Source: Acinetobacter sp. XH1741
GTDB taxonomy: Bacteria; Pseudomonadota; Gammaproteobacteria; Pseudomonadales; Moraxellaceae
NCBI RefSeq assembly: GCF_041021895.1
Contig: NZ_CP157428.1
Location: 1 to 64,000, forward strand
Direction: 5' to 3'
DNA: 64,000 nt
Part shown: positions 1 through 10,193 of the stretch, in pieces
Layout: the number at the start of each line of letters is the position of its first letter
Position numbering within the stretch: position 1 is the stretch's first letter
Notes under the pieces: generated by a model
Told to the model about the DNA's origin: nothing
What the model saw: the letters and a program-made list of their open reading frames with translations, nothing else
Databases searched by the model: none
Position numbers and translations under genes: made by a program

Positions 1-1117
<1,117 letters not shown>

Positions 1118-1125
1118 ATCATTTT

Positions 1126-1149
1126 GTACCTTATTTAAAGACAAGGTAC
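1126..1149 (-). other. Leader hairpin just upstream of 16S 5' end
   Basis: A 7-bp stem (gtacctt / aaggtac) with a 10-nt loop lies 9 nt upstream of the 16S 5' end. The other operon has gcacctt / aaggtgc at 36767-36790, a compensatory T-A to C-G change. This supports a real RNA structure. Confidence 0.8.
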
Positions 1150-1247
1150 CAATTCTGGCTCATCAATTACTGACTTAAATTCGCTCAAATAAACTTCGAG
1201 TAATTTAAACCAATCAATCAATGAAAATTATTTCGATTAATCAATCA

Positions 1248-1273
1248 GTAAAAATCCACACAAGTTGTTCTTC
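1248..1273 (-). other. 5' arm of 16S processing stem
   Basis: In the complete operon the same sequence (36889-36914) is complementary to the 16S 3' flank (35174-35200). The long stem is the usual RNase III processing site of 16S precursors. The 3' arm for this copy lies outside the window. Confidence 0.75.
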
Positions 1274-1325
1274 AATTCTCTTAATGATCTTCTTCCTGGT
1301 TCGTCACCAGCAAGCTAGGTCGGCT

Positions 1326-1353
1326 ATATTACTCTTAATCTCTTAAAAGTCAA
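1326..1353 (-). promoter_or_regulatory. rrn P2-like promoter
   Basis: On the minus strand, TTGACT (1348-1353) and TAATAT (1326-1331) are separated by 16 bp, about 210 bp upstream of the 16S 5' end. A boxB-like hairpin (CTGG...CCAG) follows within 40 bp. Assignment as P2 is by position. Confidence 0.7.
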
Positions 1354-1489
1354 CAGGTAATTTCGATATTTTTTAAAACTTATTTTCTAAACCTTCTCAT
1401 CATCAAATTCATCACTTAACGCAACCAACTCAATCACAAGTAACTGTTTTTCAACAAGTTTCTATCTGCATCACCGCCGATGGATGTGC

Positions 1490-1517
1490 ATTATAGACCA
1501 TTAATTTCCACTTGCAA
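1490..1517 (-). promoter_or_regulatory. rrn P1-like promoter
   Basis: On the minus strand, TTGCAA (1512-1517) and a perfect TATAAT (1490-1495) are separated by 16 bp. It lies about 165 bp upstream of the P2-like promoter and close to the end of the conserved repeat. Confidence 0.7.
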
Positions 1518-1657
1518 CCCCTTTTTCACCACCTTTGTATCAAGTGGGCGTTTTTTAGGCTTTTTAATAGAAATTAGATGAGATATTAAACTTTTTTTAG
1601 TTAATCAACTTCATGTAGAATAGATTATTCGTGCAATTGATTTGGCATTAACTCACC

Positions 1658-2161
1658 ATGTGGCACTCTGCTAAGAAGGTATTATTCTGCATACTTGTAG
1701 TGTTTGCTACGAGCGGGCCTTCTTATGCCAACTCAAAACATAACTTCTATGTGCTGACTTTATCTATTTTAAGTTATAGCAAATGGGAGAATGTAAGCAC
1801 CCCTACTCTTTGTGTAATTGATAATCCCTCAATTACTTCTACATTCCAGTCTTATATTCAACAATTATCTTATAATTATCGTGTGCAAACGGTTAATGCT
1901 AAAGATTTCTCTAAGTCGCATTGCCAAGCAGTTTATTTCTCTACTACCTCACCCCAACAACAACAGACTCTAATTCAAAACTATCCATATCGTTCTTTAC
2001 TTTCTTTGAGCATTAATAATCCTGAATGTGAAACCGGTAGTATCTTTTGTCTATATGACCAAAATAATTACACTACTTTTAAAGTTAACTTAGACGCATT
2101 AAGTCATTCCAAGGTCCATATTGATCCAAGGGTATTACTCTTGGCCAAGAATGCGGAGTAA
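1658..2161 (+). CDS. yfiR: YfiR-family periplasmic repressor of the YfiN diguanylate cyclase
   Basis: 167 residues with an N-terminal signal peptide (hydrophobic about 7-20, cleavage near SYA-NS). YfiR proteins are periplasmic inhibitors of the membrane diguanylate cyclase YfiN. Four cysteines (C52, C89, C124, C131) have spacings (37 and 7) close to the two disulfide pairs of Pseudomonas YfiR (C71-C110, C145-C152). The gene is first in a three-gene operon, 5 nt from the cyclase and followed by a YfiB lipoprotein. Sequence similarity is loose, so the assignment rests strongly on context. Confidence 0.8.
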   Translation: MWHSAKKVLFCILVVFATSGPSYANSKHNFYVLTLSILSYSKWENVSTPTLCVIDNPSITSTFQSYIQQLSYNYRVQTVNAKDFSKSHCQAVYFSTTSPQQQQTLIQNYPYRSLLSLSINNPECETGSIFCLYDQNNYTTFKVNLDALSHSKVHIDPRVLLLAKNAE

Positions 2162-2166
2162 GGGCC

Positions 2167-3390
2167 ATGATATCTAAGTTGTATCAGTCCACTTCACTAC
2201 ATGCTCTTTTTAGAAAATCTCAATTCACTATTTTTGCTATTACTTTTTTTATCTGCTCTTTTACGTTTGTATCAATTTCCGTTTTTACTATGGAAACTTA
2301 TGCAAAACAAAATTTGCAATTACTCAGCCACACCTTACTTGAACGTATCCAACCTGCTGTCGTGTTTAATGACAAGATCACGATAGAACAAATTTTAAAT
2401 GAATATACAAATGATCATTCGATTCGAGCGATTCATATTTATGATTCTGAACATCATTTAATTGCTCAAAGTTTTAAATTGTCGAGTCAGACTTCTATTT
2501 TAGAAGGCTGGTTTGATCATTGGTTTCTCAATGAACCTGTTCATTTAAATATTTATCATCATCAACAAAATGTAGGTGAGTTAACTCTTTTTGGTAGTTC
2601 AGAAAAAATATTGCAATTCTTAAAAATGATTATGGTTGGTCTTGCGATTGCCATGTTATTTATTGTTTGTGCGTTATGGTGGTCAGTGAATTTGACTTAT
2701 CGTCAGATCATGCAAGCAATTTATCCACTTACAAATATTGCCCAAATCGTAAGTGAACAAAAAGCTTATAATCTTCGTTTTCCATATAATCGAATTAAAG
2801 AGTTTCAAGATTTAAATACGGTCTTTAATGAGCTTCTTGAAGAAATTCAGATTTGGGATAATCAGCTTCAAAAAGAAAATCGTAAATTATCATTTCAAGC
2901 TCATCACGATCAGCTTACCCTTTTACCAAATAGACATTATTTTTATCAAATCTTATTAGACATGTTTGAAGATAAAGATTTTGATAACAAGTCTGCCCTC
3001 TTGTTTATAGATAACAATAACTTCAAATCAATTAATGACCAGTTCGGACATTTGGCTGGTGATGAAGTTTTAAAAGAAATGGCTAAAAGGTTACAAACAC
3101 GCTTAAGACATCGAGATTTTATTGCTCGTTTAGGGGGTGATGAATTTGCGGTTATTTTGCATTCCATTACGCATGCCGATCATTTAATATCTATTGCTGA
3201 AAATTTACTCGAAAGCTGTAAAGAACCTTTGCATCTAAATGATCAAACAATTTATTTCAGTTTTAGTGTAGGGATTGCTTTATCCCAATTTGCGTCTAGT
3301 CCAGAAGATTTTATTATGCAAGCAGATCAAGCAATGTATAAAGCTAAGACTTCTGAGCAACATTGGTTTATTTATAAACCAGAGAATTAA
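2167..3390 (+). CDS. yfiN: Membrane diguanylate cyclase, YfiN/TpbB type
   Basis: 407 residues that make cyclic-di-GMP from GTP at the inner membrane. One transmembrane helix (about 19-40) precedes a periplasmic sensor region, a second helix lies at about 155-177, then a HAMP-like linker and a GGDEF domain. The catalytic motif GGDEF is at residues 323-327. A product-inhibition I-site RxxD (RHRD, 314-317) sits five residues upstream, so the enzyme should be active and feedback-controlled. It lies between the periplasmic repressor and the outer-membrane lipoprotein of the same system. Confidence 0.93.
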   Translation: MISKLYQSTSLHALFRKSQFTIFAITFFICSFTFVSISVFTMETYAKQNLQLLSHTLLERIQPAVVFNDKITIEQILNEYTNDHSIRAIHIYDSEHHLIAQSFKLSSQTSILEGWFDHWFLNEPVHLNIYHHQQNVGELTLFGSSEKILQFLKMIMVGLAIAMLFIVCALWWSVNLTYRQIMQAIYPLTNIAQIVSEQKAYNLRFPYNRIKEFQDLNTVFNELLEEIQIWDNQLQKENRKLSFQAHHDQLTLLPNRHYFYQILLDMFEDKDFDNKSALLFIDNNNFKSINDQFGHLAGDEVLKEMAKRLQTRLRHRDFIARLGGDEFAVILHSITHADHLISIAENLLESCKEPLHLNDQTIYFSFSVGIALSQFASSPEDFIMQADQAMYKAKTSEQHWFIYKPEN

Positions 3391-3404
3391 ATTTAGGCTA
3401 ATCT

Positions 3405-3884
3405 ATGAATACAAGATCTTTGAAACTCTCTTTTATTGCATTGCTGTGCATTACTCTTGCAGGCTGCTTGAGTTTTGGTCCTTTGAAATATCGTCAAGTA
3501 AAATTGCTCAAAAAAGAAGGTTTTGTTCTTACTGATGAGGGATGGACTTTAGGTTTACCAGAACGTTTGTTGTTTGACTTTAATAATGCAGAGTTAAAAC
3601 AAAGTCATGAAGCCGAATTAGTTCGTCTAGCAAATCAATTGAACAAATATGATCTGAATAAATTGAAAATTGTTGGTCACACTGATGATGTTGGCGACGC
3701 TGCATATAACCAGAAGTTATCTGAAGAGCGCGCACAAAGTGTGGCAAATCTTTTCTTAGCTCGCGGATTTAAAAAAGAAAATATCTATGTAATTGGTCGT
3801 GGTTCAACGCAACCTTATGTTCCAAATACAACGAATGAAAATCGTGCGATTAACCGACGTGTTGCCATTGTCGTTATTCCATAA
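3405..3884 (+). CDS. yfiB: YfiB-type OmpA-like lipoprotein
   Basis: 159 residues with a lipoprotein signal peptide: the lipobox LAGC places the lipidated cysteine at residue 21. A C-terminal OmpA-like peptidoglycan-binding domain (about 50-159) carries the motif VGHTDDVG...NRRV. In Pseudomonas, YfiB sequesters YfiR and so releases YfiN in response to cell-wall stress. It is third in the operon, 14 nt after yfiN, and is followed by a terminator hairpin. Confidence 0.9.
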   Translation: MNTRSLKLSFIALLCITLAGCLSFGPLKYRQVKLLKKEGFVLTDEGWTLGLPERLLFDFNNAELKQSHEAELVRLANQLNKYDLNKLKIVGHTDDVGDAAYNQKLSEERAQSVANLFLARGFKKENIYVIGRGSTQPYVPNTTNENRAINRRVAIVVIP

Positions 3885-3898
3885 CTTCAGTTCATATA

Positions 3899-3929
3899 AA
3901 AAAGCCAATCTTTATGATTGGCTTTTTTG
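3899..3929. terminator. Bidirectional terminator after yfiB
   Basis: Stem aagccaatc / gattggctt with loop tttat, A-run before and T-run after. It lies between the convergent yfiB and phosphoesterase genes and can serve both. Confidence 0.9.
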
Positions 3930-3931
3930 TT

Positions 3932-4942
3932 TTATAAAAGCTCAATAATATCAATGGTAGGTGGTACACGGAATCTTAGGGGAATTCCAACCATACCTGT
4001 TCCTACAGTAACAAATACATCCGCATGCTCATGCGAGTAAAAGCCACGCTTATGACCTAAAATTGATACTTTTTTCATAATATAGTTAGTCACCCAAGGA
4101 AGTTCGACCTGCCCTCCGTGGGTATGCCCAGATAACATTAAAGGACGATTAGGTAATTGGGGCACCATATCTACAGTATCTGGATTGTGGGAAAGAATTA
4201 GCCAAGGTTTATCTTGGGGTAAATCTGGCATTGACCGCATATCGGTTTTTCCAGCCCAAAGATCACCAATGCCAATTAAGCGAAACTCATCAAATTCAAC
4301 AACTTTCCCTTCAATATCCATAACTTCATTGTAGTGAAGTGCATCTTTTAATAATTGTTGGATAGGAGGCCCTGGATATTGTTCGTCGTGATTCCCAGGA
4401 ACAGAATATACAGGAGCCTGAATATCTTTGAGCACAGCCAGTTCTTGCACTAATTTATCTTCTGGCTCATAAGTCCAGTCCCCTGCCACAACCACTAAGT
4501 CTGGTTGTTGCTCATTAAGTTTTTTTACAATGATTTTGAGTTGGCGCTCGTGACCTGAAAATAAACCTATATGTAAATCAGCAATTAAGGCAACTTTTAC
4601 AGGTTTATTAAAACGGCGGTCTGAATTTAAACGATATTGATGAACATCAACACGTACTAAATGTGGCTCTATAAAGCGTGCGTAAATTAAAATACCGCTT
4701 AAGAAAAAGATAAAAATAGTTTGATGAATTGAGTAATAACCCATCCAGCCTGCGTATAGATTAAAGAACCAGAGTGGAATAAGAAGATAAGATAGATAAA
4801 AAGCAAGTAAATGAACAAAAGCTTTAAATGGATGGATAGTTTCGGTACGCGACTGATGAGTCCAAGCTTCAGCAATTCCCCAGAGAGCAAGTATTGAAAA
4901 AATAAAGTAAAAACAAAAGAGGATTGAATTTGGGTTCCACAT
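3932..4942 (-). CDS. Membrane-anchored metallophosphoesterase (YkuE/YaeI-like)
   Basis: 336 residues. Three or four hydrophobic segments in the first 90 residues anchor it in the membrane, followed by a calcineurin-like phosphoesterase domain. Metal and catalytic motifs are complete: DLH (D122, H124), GDW (D155), GNHD (N184, H185), SHNPD (H252) and GHTHGG (H273, H275). Relatives act on phospholipid- or nucleotide-linked phosphodiesters, including lipid A precursors, but the substrate cannot be read from sequence. It converges on yfiB and is divergent from the phospholipase-D gene. Confidence 0.88.
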   Translation of the reverse strand: MWNPNSILFCFYFIFSILALWGIAEAWTHQSRTETIHPFKAFVHLLAFYLSYLLIPLWFFNLYAGWMGYYSIHQTIFIFFLSGILIYARFIEPHLVRVDVHQYRLNSDRRFNKPVKVALIADLHIGLFSGHERQLKIIVKKLNEQQPDLVVVAGDWTYEPEDKLVQELAVLKDIQAPVYSVPGNHDEQYPGPPIQQLLKDALHYNEVMDIEGKVVEFDEFRLIGIGDLWAGKTDMRSMPDLPQDKPWLILSHNPDTVDMVPQLPNRPLMLSGHTHGGQVELPWVTNYIMKKVSILGHKRGFYSHEHADVFVTVGTGMVGIPLRFRVPPTIDIIELL

Positions 4943-5048
4943 TACGACTCTCGACTTATCTTATATTGATTGCTAGTAATCAAATTCAATATTTATCTTT
5001 CAATATGCACGAACTATACTCTAGCTCACGTTATCGTATGTATTGATT

Positions 5049-6674
5049 ATGGCACAAACCTTTCATTCCAAACAGCTTCAAACGCATCAACAGGCTAAAG
5101 GCTTTTTGATTAAAGCTTCTATAGTCGTATGTTCAAGTTTTGCTGTGACTTTGACAGGTTGTAGTACTCTACCGAAACATAGTGTTGAACCCGTTCAGTA
5201 CGCACGAGATATTGATACCTCTCAGACTTCGCTTGCAAAAATTATTACGCCTTTACGTGAGCAAAATCCGGGATTAACAGGTTATCACGTTTTAAATGAC
5301 CCATTAGAGGCACTTGCAGCCCGTTTAAGACTCATTGATAAAGCCGAAAAGACTTTAGATTTACAGTATTACATTTGGGATAATGACAAAATTGGCGCTT
5401 TGGCCTTGCATGCCATTATTCGTGCTGCTGACCGCGGCGTTAAAGTTCGTTTATTGATTGATGACAATAATGCTAAAAAAATGGAAGGGGTATTACTTGC
5501 CCTTTCTCAGCATAAAAATATTGAAGTTAAATTATTCAACCCTTACCGTTTTCGCCAATACCGTGCGATGGATATGATTTTAGATTTAAAGCGTATCAAT
5601 CGTCGTATGCATAATAAGAGTTTTATTGCCGATAATCAGGTTGCGCTTATTGGCGGTCGTAACATGACAAATCAGTATTATAACGTCAGTGACAGTTATC
5701 AATTTTCTGATGTTGATGTCATGTTAGTTGGTGCTGCCGTTGATGACATCGTGAATTCTTTTGATGACTACTGGAATCATGATTATGCATATTCGGTTCA
5801 AAGTATTGTAAGTGCTCAATACCATCGTTTGCGCTATGAAAGTTTAAAAGAACAACTCGATGCGCATTATCAACAAGCCACTGTTCAAAACTTTCTAGAC
5901 TTAACTTCTAGATCGCACGCTTTTGATAAGTGGCTAGACCATAATATCCAATTTGATTGGGTAAAAGCAGAAGTTGTGAAAGACTCACCCGATAAGATTA
6001 GATCAAAAGCAAAGAAAGAAGATCACTTAAATTTCCAATTAATTAATCACTTGGAAAAGCCAGAAAGTAATGTTGACTTGATTTCTGCTTATTTCATTCC
6101 AGAAAAGCAAGGTGCTAAAATTTTAAGTAGTCTTGCAAAAGAAGGCGTAGAAGTTCGAGTTTTAACAAATTCATTTAAAGCAAATGACGTGGCTGTTGTG
6201 CATGCTTTTTATGGTCGATATCGTAAAGAGCTTTTGAAAAACGGCGTTCAACTTTATGAGTTTTTGCCTACCCCAGATAAACGTAATTTAAATAAAAACA
6301 CCGATGAGTTGGCAACTAAAGCAAAAGTAAATATGAAAGGCTTAAGCCGTTCAAGTTTACACACTAAACTTATGGCTTTAGATGAACAGGTTTTTATTGG
6401 ATCATTCAATTTTGATCCACGCTCAGCCTACTTAAATACTGAAATTGGTGTAATTTTAGATAGCCCATCGCTAGCGAAAACAATTCACCATACGATGGAT
6501 GAAAATTTAAATAAATATGCCTATAAATTAAAGCTCGATCCAAACAATAATATTTATTGGCAACAAGAAACGCCAAAAGGTCCTGTAATTTATAAAAAAG
6601 AGCCAGCAATGAAATGGTGGCAAAAGGCAGGCATGAAATTTCTTTCATGGCTGCCACTCGAAGGTTTTATGTAA
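5049..6674 (+). CDS. Phospholipase D-family lipoprotein (cardiolipin synthase-like)
   Basis: About 541 residues with two complete HKD motifs, HxKx4D at about residues 188-195 and 438-445, each followed by a G(S/G)xN-type motif. This is the two-domain layout of PLD phosphatidyltransferases and cardiolipin synthases. The N-terminus is a long lipoprotein signal with lipobox LTGC, so it should be attached to a membrane on the periplasmic side. An upstream in-frame TTG at 5043 is possible, but ATG at 5049 is preferred. It converges with a PlsC-like acyltransferase one base downstream, suggesting phospholipid metabolism. Confidence 0.88.
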   Translation: MAQTFHSKQLQTHQQAKGFLIKASIVVCSSFAVTLTGCSTLPKHSVEPVQYARDIDTSQTSLAKIITPLREQNPGLTGYHVLNDPLEALAARLRLIDKAEKTLDLQYYIWDNDKIGALALHAIIRAADRGVKVRLLIDDNNAKKMEGVLLALSQHKNIEVKLFNPYRFRQYRAMDMILDLKRINRRMHNKSFIADNQVALIGGRNMTNQYYNVSDSYQFSDVDVMLVGAAVDDIVNSFDDYWNHDYAYSVQSIVSAQYHRLRYESLKEQLDAHYQQATVQNFLDLTSRSHAFDKWLDHNIQFDWVKAEVVKDSPDKIRSKAKKEDHLNFQLINHLEKPESNVDLISAYFIPEKQGAKILSSLAKEGVEVRVLTNSFKANDVAVVHAFYGRYRKELLKNGVQLYEFLPTPDKRNLNKNTDELATKAKVNMKGLSRSSLHTKLMALDEQVFIGSFNFDPRSAYLNTEIGVILDSPSLAKTIHHTMDENLNKYAYKLKLDPNNNIYWQQETPKGPVIYKKEPAMKWWQKAGMKFLSWLPLEGFM

Positions 6675-7484
6675 TTAGCTTCTTGGCTTAAGTACTTTTT
6701 GATGTAATTGAGCCAAACCTTCTACCATTTTTTCTTGGACTTCTTGAGTCAGACTTTTTACATCATGTCCTTCTACCGAGATAGGAGGTAATGTCAATAA
6801 ATGAGCAGTTACTTTCGGCATTTCTAGGACACGCTGAATATGCTCAGCAAATGACATCTCACCAATAAATGGTGCAACGGTATCTAATTCGCCATGACGA
6901 TTTACATAACAGATTAAACACACCTGTACAGGACGCCCTGCTTCAATAGCAGCTCCAAGTAAGCGACCATGTACTTTCTTAACAGAATGACCATCTGTCG
7001 TAGTCGCTTCAGGAAAGAATAAAACTGGAATATTTTGTTTTAAAAATTTGGTAATTTGCTCTCGAATTTTAATAGAGTCACCTGACCCACGTTTAATAAA
7101 TAAAGTACCACCACCTTTCGCCAAGTTACCAAGAATAGGCCAACTTTCTATCTCGGCTTTAGCTAAAAAGAAAACTCGTGCACCTGAACCCAAAACTGCA
7201 ATATCAAGCCAAGAGATATGATTACTTACCCATAAAGCAGGCTCTCTAGGGATTGTGCCATGTACTTGAACCTCTAGGTTAAAGACTTGACACAAACGGC
7301 GGCAGAAATATTGGACATAGCGTGTATTAACAGGATTATTTGGGTCTTTATAAAGCCCATGACGATAAACTAAGTAAAAACCTTCACTGATTGCCGCAGT
7401 TGCTGAAGTAACTTTTTTCCCGTACAAACCTATTTTTGAAAATTTCTTTAATGTTGAATTCACTATACTTTGCGTTTGAGCCAT
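6675..7484 (-). CDS. 1-acylglycerol-3-phosphate acyltransferase-like (PlsC family)
   Basis: 269 residues. The acyltransferase block I motif NHxxxxD is NHISWLD (H89, D94), and the block III motif FPEAT is at about 157-161. The family transfers acyl groups to lysophospholipids at the inner membrane; the exact acceptor is unknown. It abuts the convergent phospholipase-D gene with no gap. Confidence 0.88.
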   Translation of the reverse strand: MAQTQSIVNSTLKKFSKIGLYGKKVTSATAAISEGFYLVYRHGLYKDPNNPVNTRYVQYFCRRLCQVFNLEVQVHGTIPREPALWVSNHISWLDIAVLGSGARVFFLAKAEIESWPILGNLAKGGGTLFIKRGSGDSIKIREQITKFLKQNIPVLFFPEATTTDGHSVKKVHGRLLGAAIEAGRPVQVCLICYVNRHGELDTVAPFIGEMSFAEHIQRVLEMPKVTAHLLTLPPISVEGHDVKSLTQEVQEKMVEGLAQLHQKVLKPRS

Positions 7485-7687
7485 AAAATTTCACTAACGA
7501 TCAATCATTGTTATACCCATCTTTGAGCCATTCTATACGTTTCAGAATAAACTTGCATCGCTATGCTCTACCATAAAAGCAAATAAAATGAGCTATGGTT
7601 AATCTAAAGGATAAGAGTAAACCCTTTCCCCTTTTGCTTAAGTTTCATCTAGAATAAAGTTTTACCCTTTTCAGGATTTATAGCCAC

Positions 7688-9022
7688 GTGGAATATGTTG
7701 ATCGGCATCAAGGCGGTGAACGCACAATATTGGTGAGTGTTTCTGTACAACTACTAGATGATCTGGATGCCGAAGAGTTTGCTCTACTTGCACAGTCTGC
7801 TGGTGCAGATATTCTTGAACATATTAAAGTGCAGCGTAATAAACCTAATCCCAAATTTTTTATTGGTTCAGGGAAAGTTGAAGAAATTGCAGAACAAGTT
7901 GAAAGCCTAGAAGCAAGTCTGGTTATTTTTGATCATGCTTTATCACCAGCCCAAGAACGTAATTTGGAAAGAATATTAAAATGTCGAGTCATTGACCGTA
8001 CAGGTTTAATTCTAGATATTTTCGCGCTTCGTGCCCGTACACATGAAGGTAAATTACAAGTCGAACTTGCCCAGCTTAAACATTTATCGACTCGTTTGAT
8101 TCGCGGTTGGTCTGCTGACTTTGAGCAGCAAAAAGGCGGTATTGGTTTACGTGGCCCTGGTGAAACCCAACTGGAAACAGACCGTCGTCTTATTCGTGTT
8201 CGTATTACTCAATTAAAAGATAAGTTAGAGAAAGTTCATCAAACGCGTATACAAGGACGAGCAGCGAGACAAAAAGCATCGATCCCAACCGTATCATTAG
8301 TGGGTTATACCAACGCCGGTAAATCTACTTTATTTAATATTTTAGCCAAAAGTGATGTTTATGCAGCTGACCAGCTGTTTGCAACACTTGACCCAACCTT
8401 ACGTCGTTTAGAATGGGATGGAATTGGTACTGTTGTTCTAGCAGATACCGTAGGATTCGTACGAAACCTGCAACATGATTTGGTCGAGTCGTTTAAAGCA
8501 ACCTTAGAAGAAACGCTGGAAGCTACCTTGCTATTACATGTAATCGATAGCAGTAGTCATGACATGCTTGATCAAATTGAAGCTGTTGAAGGCGTATTAA
8601 AAGAAATTGGCGCAGATGCACCTGTTCTACGTGTTTACAACAAAATTGATCTAAGTGGTGAAGAAGCCAAAATTGTTTACTCACAGCCTCACGTTCCTGA
8701 CCGTGTATATGTATCAGCACATTCCGGATTAGGTTTAGATTTACTACGCCAAGCAGTACAAGAATGCTTAATGGGACAAATTCAACAGTTCTCATTAATT
8801 CTTAAACCGGCTTATGGCAAATTGCGTACTCAGCTTTACGCTTTAAATGTTATCGAGTCTGAACATTATGATGATGAAGGACTCTTACATATCGATATAC
8901 GGATTGCTCCTCACAAGCTTGAGCAGTTAATTCGCCAAGCCAAACTACCTATAGACGAGATATTAGGTGAACGCGCGAGTCAGTTTAAACGACCACTAGA
9001 AGAGTTTGAAATCAAGGACTAG
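7688..9022 (+). CDS. hflX: GTPase HflX (ribosome-splitting factor)
   Basis: 444 residues. The N-terminal HflX domain contains a glycine-rich region (KGGIGLRGPGETQLETDRR), followed by the G domain with P-loop GYTNAGKST, DTVGF (G3) and NKID (G4). HflX binds the 50S subunit and splits stalled or heat-damaged ribosomes. The start is GTG at 7688, with an agga Shine-Dalgarno about 11 nt upstream. No hfq gene adjoins it, unlike in enterics. Confidence 0.95.
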   Translation: MEYVDRHQGGERTILVSVSVQLLDDLDAEEFALLAQSAGADILEHIKVQRNKPNPKFFIGSGKVEEIAEQVESLEASLVIFDHALSPAQERNLERILKCRVIDRTGLILDIFALRARTHEGKLQVELAQLKHLSTRLIRGWSADFEQQKGGIGLRGPGETQLETDRRLIRVRITQLKDKLEKVHQTRIQGRAARQKASIPTVSLVGYTNAGKSTLFNILAKSDVYAADQLFATLDPTLRRLEWDGIGTVVLADTVGFVRNLQHDLVESFKATLEETLEATLLLHVIDSSSHDMLDQIEAVEGVLKEIGADAPVLRVYNKIDLSGEEAKIVYSQPHVPDRVYVSAHSGLGLDLLRQAVQECLMGQIQQFSLILKPAYGKLRTQLYALNVIESEHYDDEGLLHIDIRIAPHKLEQLIRQAKLPIDEILGERASQFKRPLEEFEIKD

Positions 9023-9064
9023 ATCAGTTAAAACTCGATAAGTAAACTTTTAGAGATAAAAAAT

Positions 9065-9436
9065 ATGGATAAGATCAAAAGTATAGACTGGGCAGCATGG
9101 GTAGGAACTTTTCTACTTATTATTGGTTTCCGTGAAGGTTCAGTCGTCGTCATGCGTGCTTTTGGTCATCCAGAATTGGGAAATCTGGTGGGTTTAATCA
9201 GTTTACTCATCATATTACTCATTTGGCGTAAGTTTAAAAAAATCCCATTAAGATTAGTCGATACTAACAATAAAATCATGAAAGAAAGTGGTTTTGCTTT
9301 TTTACCCATTTGTGCAGGTTCTCTCATTATGCTGGTGCATATGGGTAAAGAAATTCCATTATTCTTGTTCGTATTGGTGGTGAGTACCCTTATACCCTTA
9401 TGGGTCTATGCAAAAATGGCTAAACATTGGTTATAA
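9065..9436 (+). CDS. CidA/LrgA-family holin-like membrane protein
   Basis: 123 residues with about four hydrophobic segments and a short basic loop after the second (RKFKK), the size and topology of CidA/LrgA proteins. Similarity to the family is weak. The call rests on the next gene, an LrgB protein 10 nt downstream, since lrgA-lrgB pairs are the normal arrangement. These pairs are linked to murein hydrolase control or to export of small metabolites. Confidence 0.7.
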   Translation: MDKIKSIDWAAWVGTFLLIIGFREGSVVVMRAFGHPELGNLVGLISLLIILLIWRKFKKIPLRLVDTNNKIMKESGFAFLPICAGSLIMLVHMGKEIPLFLFVLVVSTLIPLWVYAKMAKHWL

Positions 9437-9446
9437 GGAGAATAAA

Positions 9447-10124
9447 ATGTTTATGATTTTATATGGATTTTTGATCACTCTCGTTGGCTATCTTTGTGCA
9501 AAACCTTTAAATCGCCGCTTTCCTCAAGTCCCTCTTTTAGTATTTGGCATGTTTATCGTCATTGGTTTACTTTCAATCTTGAAAGTTCCTTATCAAGAAT
9601 ACCGCCTTTACGTAAATGATTTATTTAGCCACTTATTAGGATATGTCACAGTCGCTTTAGCTATTCCATTGGCTGCAATGCGTTATGACGACCTTCCTCT
9701 TAAATCGGTGGTTGGAATATTGTGCTTTGCAAGTATTAGTGCAGTTGCTTTACCTATGGGACTCGCTTATTTACTACATATGTCTGAACCCACAATCTTG
9801 GCTTTTGCTACACGTGCTGTAACCACGCCTATCGCTTTAAACATTGCAACTTTACTACATGCACCAGAAACATTAGTTACTCTGATTGTGATTTTGTCTG
9901 GTGTTATTGGTGCAGCATTTTCACCATTTTTACTCAAACATATTCATGATGAACGAGCATCAGGACTAGCCCTAGGTTTAGCGGCTCACGCAATTGGTAC
10001 TGCTCAAGCTTGGCAACGCGGGCCTGTAGCAGGTCGTTATGCTGCTTTTGGTATGGCATTAAATGGTGTATTTACAGCAATATGGCTACCGACTTTCATG
10101 CTATCGTTTGGAATTATTCCTTGA
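9447..10124 (+). CDS. lrgB: LrgB/CidB-family membrane protein
   Basis: 225 residues with about six to seven transmembrane helices and the LrgB signature region (ATRAVTTPIALNIA...LGLAAHAIGTAQA). The start at 9447 is set by the Shine-Dalgarno aaggag (9435-9440) 6 nt upstream; a longer reading frame would overlap the preceding gene. It is translationally linked to the LrgA-like gene. Confidence 0.9.
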   Translation: MFMILYGFLITLVGYLCAKPLNRRFPQVPLLVFGMFIVIGLLSILKVPYQEYRLYVNDLFSHLLGYVTVALAIPLAAMRYDDLPLKSVVGILCFASISAVALPMGLAYLLHMSEPTILAFATRAVTTPIALNIATLLHAPETLVTLIVILSGVIGAAFSPFLLKHIHDERASGLALGLAAHAIGTAQAWQRGPVAGRYAAFGMALNGVFTAIWLPTFMLSFGIIP

Positions 10125-10193
10125 GTAAAAAGTGGCTTAAATAAACATTGAACCAATTCACAATTAGAAATAATATAGGTTTTTCAAATCTAA

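Noticed and set aside
9065..10124. Prophage holin-antiholin pair
   Set aside because: No phage genes nearby; the second gene is clearly an LrgB membrane protein, so the pair is chromosomal lrgAB-like.
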